Part shown: positions 57,591 through 64,000 of the stretch, piece after piece | Numbering within the stretch: position 1 is the first letter of the stretch | Layout: every line of letters begins with the position of its first letter | Assembly: GCA_007570785.1 (NCBI GenBank) | Contig: ML662449.1 | Coordinates: 14,716,491-14,780,490 of the forward strand | Source: Antilocapra americana | Taxonomy: Eukaryota > Chordata > Mammalia > Artiodactyla > Antilocapridae | DNA: 64,000 nucleotides | Direction of reading: 5' to 3' | Position numbers and translations under genes: made by a program | Notes under the pieces: model-generated | Database searches by the model: none | What the model saw: the letters and a program-made list of their open reading frames with translations, nothing else | Told to the model about the DNA's origin: nothing

Positions 57591-59316
57591 AATTTATTCA
57601 TTTTATAACTAGACGTTTGTACTCTTCTTACTGACATCATCTTATTTATCCCACCTCCACTCTGCTGGCAACCACCATTCTGCTGTCTTTTTCTCTTGAG
57701 TTGAGCTTTTTAAGATTTCATGAATAGGAGAGACCAGGTATTGTTTGTTTTTCTCTGACCTATTTCACTTGGCATAATGTCCTCAAGGTCCATCCATGAT
57801 GTCACAAATGGCTGAATTTATTCCATTGTTTGTATGAACCACATCTTTCTTACCCATTCATCCATCAGTGAACATGTAGCTTGCTTGAGGCTTTTTGTTG
57901 TGAAAAATGCTGGATTGAACATGGGGGTGTAGTATAGATGTCCTATTGAGGTTGTAATCCATTTTATTATGATATGTACCCTTAAGTGGGATTACTAGAT
58001 TATGTTCTATTTTTGCATTTTTTGAGAAACCACCATACTGTTCAACACTGGCTGTACCAATTTACATTCCCACTTACGGTGCACCAAGGTTCCCTTTTCT
58101 CCAAATCATCACAAATACTTGTTACCATTTGTCTTTTTTTTTTTACAGTGGTCTAACAGATGTGAGGTAATAGCTCATTGTAGTTCATTTGCATTCCATT
58201 GATGATTAGTAATGTTGAACATCTTTTAAGTACCCGTTGGCTATTTGTATTAATATGTTGTCTTTGGAAGAATGTCTGTTCAGGTCATTTGTCATTTTTA
58301 ATTGTTTGATTTTTTTACTTATGAGTTTCTTGTATATTTTAGAGATTAGCCATTTATAAAATAAATGGTTTGCACATATTTTCTCCCTTTCTGTAGACTG
58401 ATTATTTCTTTTGTCATGCAGAGGCTTCTTAGTTTGATTTAGTCCTACTTGTTTATTTTATTGTTGCTGCTTGTGCTTTTGGTTGTGATAGCCAAAATAA
58501 TTGTTACCAAGACCACTGCCAAATAACTTTTCCTTTATGATTTTGGATTCTGATCTGATACTTGAATCTTTAATCCATTTTGAGTTAGTTTTTGTGTCTG
58601 ATGTAAGATAAGGGTCCAGTTTCATTCTGTTACATGTAACTATTCAGTTTTCCCAGCACACTGTACTGAAGAGACTGTTCTTTACCCATTGAATATTGTT
58701 GGCTTCCTTGCCAAATGTTAGTTAACCATTTATGCATGGGTTTATTTCTGGCCTCTTCATTCTGTTCCATTCATCCCTGTGTCTGTTTTTATGCCAGTGC
58801 TGTACTGTTTTGATTATCATAATTTTGTAATATAATTTGAAATAAGGAGTTGTGATGCCTCCAGCTTTGTTCTTTCTCAGAATTGCTTTGGTTATTTGGA
58901 GACTTCCGTGGTTTCATGTGAATTAGGAGTGTTTTTTCTACTTTTTTGAAAATGCCTTTGAAAGTTTGAGGGATTGCATTGAATTTTTAAATGGTTTTAG
59001 GTATTATGGACATTTTAACAATGTTAATTCTTCTGCTCTTTGAACACAAGACATCTTTCCATTTATGTCTTCCTTAGTTTCCTTCCTCCTTGTCTTATAG
59101 TTTTCAGATTTTCCACCTTGTTTTTTTTAATATGATGAATATTTTTACTTCTGAATATTTTATATGATGCTACTGTAAGTGAGATTGTTTTCAGATAATT
59201 CATTGTTAGTATATTGGAAAATAACTTGTTTCTCTATGTTGATGTTGTATCCTTCTACTTTACTGGATTTGTTCACTCTAACAGTTTTTTGTTTGTTTTT
59301 GGTGGAGTCTTCAGAA

Positions 59317-59526
59317 TTATTTTATTTTACTGTTTTTTATTTTGACTCTGGATCTTCATTTTGTTATGTGGGCTTCTCATTGTGGTGTGGGGGCTTCTCT
59401 TGTTGGAGTGTATGGGCTTAGTTTCCCCCAGAGTATGTGGGCTCTTAATTCCCTGGCTAGAGATGGAACCCAAGTCCCTTGCATTGGAAGGCAAATTCTT
59501 AACCAGTGCACCACCAAGAAAGTTCT
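59317..59526 (-). mobile_element. CHR-type SINE inside L1
   Basis: Reverse; 'ggcttctcattgtggtgtgg' to 'gcaccaccaagaaagttc'. Confidence 0.85.
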
Positions 59527-59609
59527 AGGATTTTTTTTTATGTGTGAGAGGTGATCATGTCATCTGCAAACATGATACTCATACCAGGGATGAATCCCAC
59601 TTGATGATG

Positions 59610-59722
59610 TTGTGTTGTTGTTCAAAGTTGTTCCAACTCTTCTTGACCCCATTGACTGCAGCATGCCAAGCTTCCCCGTTCCTCACCATCTCCTGGAGTT
59701 TGCCCAAGTTCTTGTCCATTGA
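59610..59722 (-). mobile_element. BovB-derived (Bov-A/ART2) fragment inside L1
   Basis: 'gttgttccaactcttcttga', 'gactgcagcatgccaagctt', 'cctggagtttgcccaagttc'. The flanks repeat about TTGATGRTRTTGTG. Confidence 0.85.
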
Positions 59723-60159
59723 ATTGATGGTAATTGTGTATAATCCTTTTAACGTGCTGTTCGATTTGGTTTGCTAGTATTTTGTTGAAGAATTTTTGCA
59801 TGTATGTTCATCAGGAGTATTGACCTGTAGTTTTCTTGTATCCTTATTAGGCTTTGGTATCAGGGTAATGCTGACCTTACTGTAAAATGAGTTTGGGAAT
59901 GTTCTCTCATTTTCAGTTTTTTTCTTTTAAGGATTTGAAAAGGATTGGTGTTGATTATTCTTTAAATATTTGATAGACTTTGCCAGTGAAACTATCTGGT
60001 CCTTGGCTTTTCATTGTTGGGAGGTTTTAATTACTAATTTCATTGCCCTGCTAATTATTGGTCTATTAGATTCTGTTTCTTTATGATTCAATCTTTGTTG
60101 TATGTTTTTAGATATTTGTCCTTTTTTGTAGGTTGTCTAATTTGTTGGCTTATATTGTT

Positions 60160-60464
60160 AATGTTTTTGTTGTTTAGTTGCTCAGTTGTGTCTGACCCAT
60201 AGGGTCGCAATGTTCTCCAGCACGCCAGGCTTCCCTGTCCATCATCTCCTGGAGCTTGCTTAAACTCATGTTCATTGGGTTGGTGATGCCATCCAACCAT
60301 CTCATCCTCTGTCGTCTCATCCGCCTCCTGCCTTTAATCTTTCCCAGTATCAGGGTCTTTTCTGATAAATCGGCTCTTTGCATCAGGTGGCCAGAGTATT
60401 GGAACTTAAGCTTTAGCATCTGTTCTTCCGATTAATATTCAGGATTGATTTTATTTAGGATTGA
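60160..60464 (-). mobile_element. BovB 3'-end/ART2-type element with 11-bp TSD
   Basis: The 3' terminal ~300 bp of BovB in reverse orientation, bounded by a perfect CTTATATTGTT at 60,149-60,159 and 60,465-60,475. L1 text is continuous across it. Confidence 0.94.
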
Positions 60465-60672
60465 CTTATATTGTTTATAGTAGTGTTTTAAGATCCACCT
60501 GTTGTAATACCTCAAGTTGTCTCCTCTTTTCTGATTCTGAGTGTGTTTTCTTTTTTTCTTAGTCTTGCTAAGGATTTGTCCTTTTAAAAAAATCTTCTCG
60601 AACTAGCTTATAGTTTTTATTGACTCCCCCCTCCATTTTTCTAGTTTTCTTTAAAAGAATGTTTTTGACTTA

Positions 60673-60843
60673 TTTAATGCCTTGGCTCTTAGTTGTGGCA
60701 CATGGGGTCTTTTAATTGCAGTGCGTGGACTCTAGTTGTAGCGCAGAGGCTCAGTAGCTGTGGCATGGGTGATTTTAGTTCCTCGACTAGGGATCAAACC
60801 CAAGTCTGGCTGATTCTCAACCACTGGACCACCAGGGAAGTCT
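60673..60843 (-). mobile_element. CHR-type SINE inside L1
   Basis: Reverse; 'cttagttgtggcacatgggg' to 'ggaccaccagggaagtc'. Confidence 0.88.
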
Positions 60844-60983
60844 CTATTTTTCTGGTTTCTCTTTCCTTTGCTTCTGCTCTATTTGTTATTTCCTTCATTC
60901 TGCAAACTTTGGGCTTAGTTTTTTTCTAGTTTCTTGATGTGTAAAGTTTGGCTGTTTGAGGGTTCTTCCCCCCTTTTTAACTA

Positions 60984-61209
60984 TTTTAGGCTGTATTGTG
61001 TCTTCATAGCTGCTTGTGGACTTTTCTCTAGTTGTGGCGTGCAGTGCATGGACTTCTCAATGCAATGGCTTCTCGTTGCAGGGCACAAGACTGTAGGCTG
61101 CTTGGGCTTCATTGCCCCATAGCATGTGGAATCTTCCCAGAGCAGGAATTGAACCAGTGTCCCCTGCATTGGTACATGAATTCTTAACTTCTGCACCACC
61201 AGCTAAGTC
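60984..61209 (-). mobile_element. CHR-type SINE inside L1
   Basis: Reverse; 'gtattgtgtcttcatagctg' to 'ctgcaccaccagctaagtc'. Confidence 0.88.
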
Positions 61210-64000
61210 ATTTTTCCACCTTAATGTGGCATTTATCTCTGTAAGTTTCTCTCTTAAGACTATATTTGCTACATTCTGTAAGTTTTGGTATGTTGCATTT
61301 CACTTTTGTGTCAGGATATTTTTTGATTTCCGTTTTGGCTACTTTGATTCATTGGTTGTTCACATAAATGTTGTTTAACATATACATATTTGTGAGTTTT
61401 TCAGCTTTCCTTTTGTTATTGGTCTCTATTTTATACCATTGTAGTTTGGAAAGATAATATGTATGATTTCTATCTTCTTAAATTTGCTGAGACTTGTTTT
61501 GGGACCTTACATATGATTTGGAACATGTTCCATATATACTTGAAGAGAATGTGTGTTCTGCTGTTGGATGGAATCTTCTCTATATGTCTGTTATATATAG
61601 GTAGGCCCATTTGTTGTACAAGTTCATTGTTTTCTTAATGATCTGTCTGATCTGTCCATTGCTGAAAGTGGGATTTTGAAGTTTCTTACATTTCTCTCTT
61701 CAGGATCTATTAATACATGCTTAGTATATTTAGATACTCTGATATTGGGTGCATATATATTTGCTGGTTTTGTTTTTCTCTTGATAAATTCATTCCTTTA
61801 TCATTGTATAATGACTTTCTTTGTCTTTGGTTATAACCTTTGGTTGAAATCTGTTTTATCTGATATAAATGTAGCTAATCCTTCTTTATTTTTGTTTCTA
61901 TTTGCTTGGACTATAGTTTTCCAACTCTTCTTTTTGAGTCTATGTGTGTCCTTAAAGTTGTAGTAAGTCTCTTTCAGGTCACATCTAGTTGGATCTTTTT
62001 TTTATTTTTTTAATCCATACAGCGAGACATGGCTGTTTAGCTGAATTCTCTTTGATTGGAGAATTTACTTTTAAAGTGATAGGTAAAGACCGACTACTGC
62101 CATTTTACTCTTTTCTTTCTGTTTTATCATTTTTGTTTTTCCTTTCTTCCTCTTAACGTCTTTGTGAACTGATAATTTCCTTAGTGGTATGCTTTGATTT
62201 CCTTTTCTTTTGTGTATCTAATGTAGTTTTTTGCTTTGTGGTTACTGTGAGACTTACATAAAACACCTTTTAGATGTAATAGTCCATTTTAAGCTTATAA
62301 GAACTTTGTGCAGAAAGACGCTATCCTTTTGGTCTTGCTCCCAGTTTTTTGTTTTTGATGTCATGGTTTATATCTTTTTTTATTGGGTGTCCATTAACAT
62401 TATCTTAGCTATATTTATTTTTAGCAGTTTTGCCATTTAACCTTTATGCTAAGAGTTAACTGATTGATACACCATCATATTATAGTAAAAGTCTTCATTT
62501 CCGAAGGACAACTTTTCTGGGTTTCTTGGTTGGCAGTTTTTTTCTTTCAGCACTTTGAATATATCATCCCATTCTTAATGGACTTGTAAGGTTTCTTCTG
62601 AGAAATCCAGATAGCCTTATGGGGGTACCTTTGTGAGGAAAGTTCTTTTTTTCTCTTTCAGATAATTTCATTATAATATGTATGGGAAAAGATCTTTTTA
62701 AGTTGAATTTTTTGGGGAATTAAGAGCTTCATGAACTATGGAGGTCCACATATCTTTATAGATTTGGACAGTTCTTAGTCATTATTTCTTTGTAAACTAC
62801 TCCTTTACCCTCTTTTTCCCTTCTCTGACTTCAGTAATGCATAGGTTGTTTCTCTCATTTGTATCCCAGTTTCTGTAGGCTTCCTTTACTCTTTCTTCTT
62901 TCTTTGTTCTCCTCTGATTGGATAATTTCAATTGAACTGTATTCCACTTCATAGTTTCTTCTTGATCAAGTCTGCCATTGATACGCGTCACATTTTTATT
63001 TCATTCATTGTATTTTTTAGTCCTGGAGTTTTTGCTTGTTTCTGTTTTATTATAGTTTCTTTTTTTTAAGTTCTCATTTTGTTTGCATTATTTTCTGATT
63101 TCATTGAAATTGTCTTTCTGTGTTTCTCGTAGCCCACTGACCTTCCTTATAACAGCTTTTTTGAATTACTTATTTGACAAAATTGCAGATCTCCATTTCC
63201 TTTGAGTTGGTTACTGGAAAATTATTGTGTTCCCTTGGTGGTTTAATGGTACCTTGAATTTTTCATGTCCTGTGGTGCCTTGAGTTGCTGTTTTTGCATG
63301 TAGGGAAGCAGTAGTCTTCAGTTTTTTACTGACAGGCTTTGGGAGAGACATGTCTTTTGTCAGCCCTGTTAATAATTGTGAGGCTTTCTCAGACCTTTTA
63401 AAGTGGTTGTGTCTGCTCCTCATTTCTTACTCTCTTTTGCAGCATAATTCTAAGATTGTGTATCTCCTGATCATGCAAATCCAGGTTGAGTGCTGATAGC
63501 CTCTCATTTGCTTTTCCTGCAGCTGTGCTGAATTCTCAAGTTTGAGTCCTTTCTCCCACTTCTGCAGAGTCTGGACAGCTTTTTGCTCAATGCTCACTAA
63601 TTGTCTGTGAAGGCTTGCTTTTGCTGCCCTTAGGGTGCATTCAAGGGACCAGCCACAGGGTGAGAGTGTGTGAGTGAGGTACATGGAGAGTCCTGGGTGC
63701 TTATGTGGGGTTAGGGCATCATCAGACAAGATTTCTCTTGGCACTGTGCTGTGCTACTTGGGGGAAGGGTGTCACAGGTTAAGTGAAATTATTCCTCTTA
63801 ATCTCTTAAGTGCGTCCCAGTCTTGAATTTTTTTTTTTTTTGTATCAGAACTTCTCTGCTGTACTCCTAGACATCCACAGAGGCACTGTTGTCTGTGGTG
63901 ATTGTCAAAATCAGTGTTCTTTGGAAGATGGTAGAAAGCTCCCATTTTGCTATTTTGATGACATCACTATCTACTGATGTACTTATACAACCCAAGCTTA

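Larger units (their letters stand above)
57591..63975 (-). mobile_element. Old L1M element, nearly complete, with nested SINEs
   Basis: Reverse L1 read from right to left. The 5' UTR is about 63,000-63,975 (starts opposite 'cccattttgctattttgatg'). Then comes the 5'/ORF1 zone with no clean frame, and ORF2 is about 58,500-62,000 ('gctaatccttctttattttt', 'tggtatcagggtaatgctga', 'ggaagaatgtctgttcagg'). The 3' part lies at 57,600-58,450. Five later SINE-type elements interrupt it. All reading frames are broken. Confidence 0.85.
36821..64000 (+). other. USP34: USP34 intron 1 (5' part, runs off the window)
   Basis: No sequence encoding the residues expected after the first exon was found, so the intron is longer than 27 kb. 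Its first 450 bp are still CpG-rich. Apart from the repeats and the pseudogene listed separately, nothing was recognised in 37,271-38,035, 38,400-40,110, 41,061-41,838, 43,513-44,290, 45,281-46,160, 46,207-46,650, 47,263-47,580, 47,714-48,178, 48,917-49,371, 52,201-52,507, 52,666-53,010 and 54,424-55,159. Old repeats too decayed to name may be present there (for example 43,890-44,280). Confidence 0.85.

Overview
This is ruminant (bovid-type) nuclear DNA. It carries BovB (RTE) LINEs, BovB-derived Bov-A/ART2 pieces, Bov-tA SINEs and many tRNA-Glu-derived CHR SINEs, on top of the older mammalian layer (L2, MIR, L1M, Tigger, hAT). No prokaryotic or viral gene organisation is present. The exact species cannot be fixed from the sequence.

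The only protein-coding gene supported is the 5' end of USP34, a very large ubiquitin-specific protease. A TATA-less CpG island (about 35,640-37,270) holds the promoter. The start codon is at 36,778, and the first coding exon gives 14 residues plus one base before a consensus donor (GTAAGT) at 36,821. Everything from there to the right edge (>27 kb) is USP34 intron 1; exon 2 is not reached. The promoter has several ATGGCG-core (YY1-type) motifs and a 13-codon upstream ORF.

Positions 1 to about 35.6 kb are intergenic. A ~6.1 kb block at the left edge has no repeat I can name. It is followed by a dense mosaic: CHR and Bov-tA SINEs, L2/MIR relics, a near full-length but broken BovB (13,421-17,000), an L1 bounded by an 18-bp target-site duplication (TSD) (17,009-18,498), a Tigger1 relic (about 26,980-27,854), an hAT-like element (33,135-33,460) and a probable solo endogenous-retrovirus LTR (34,262-34,759). 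I found no XPO1 exon here, although I remember XPO1 as the close upstream neighbour of USP34 in human.

Intron 1 holds more of the same. It has two 5'-truncated BovB copies, two very short L1 tails with target duplications, a full-length RPL31 processed pseudogene on the minus strand (49,372-49,790), an unusual ~115-bp direct duplication exactly flanking a Bov-tA (40,363-40,873), and an old, nearly complete L1 (57,591-63,975) into which five SINE-type elements have inserted.

I found no previously undescribed gene system. The items most worth checking are the RPL31 pseudogene, the long flanking duplication, the micro-L1 tails, the candidate frame-closing exon at 37,097-37,151, the YY1-motif cluster and the missing XPO1. 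Repeat family names are from memory of consensus sequences, and repeat boundaries without a stated TSD are approximate.
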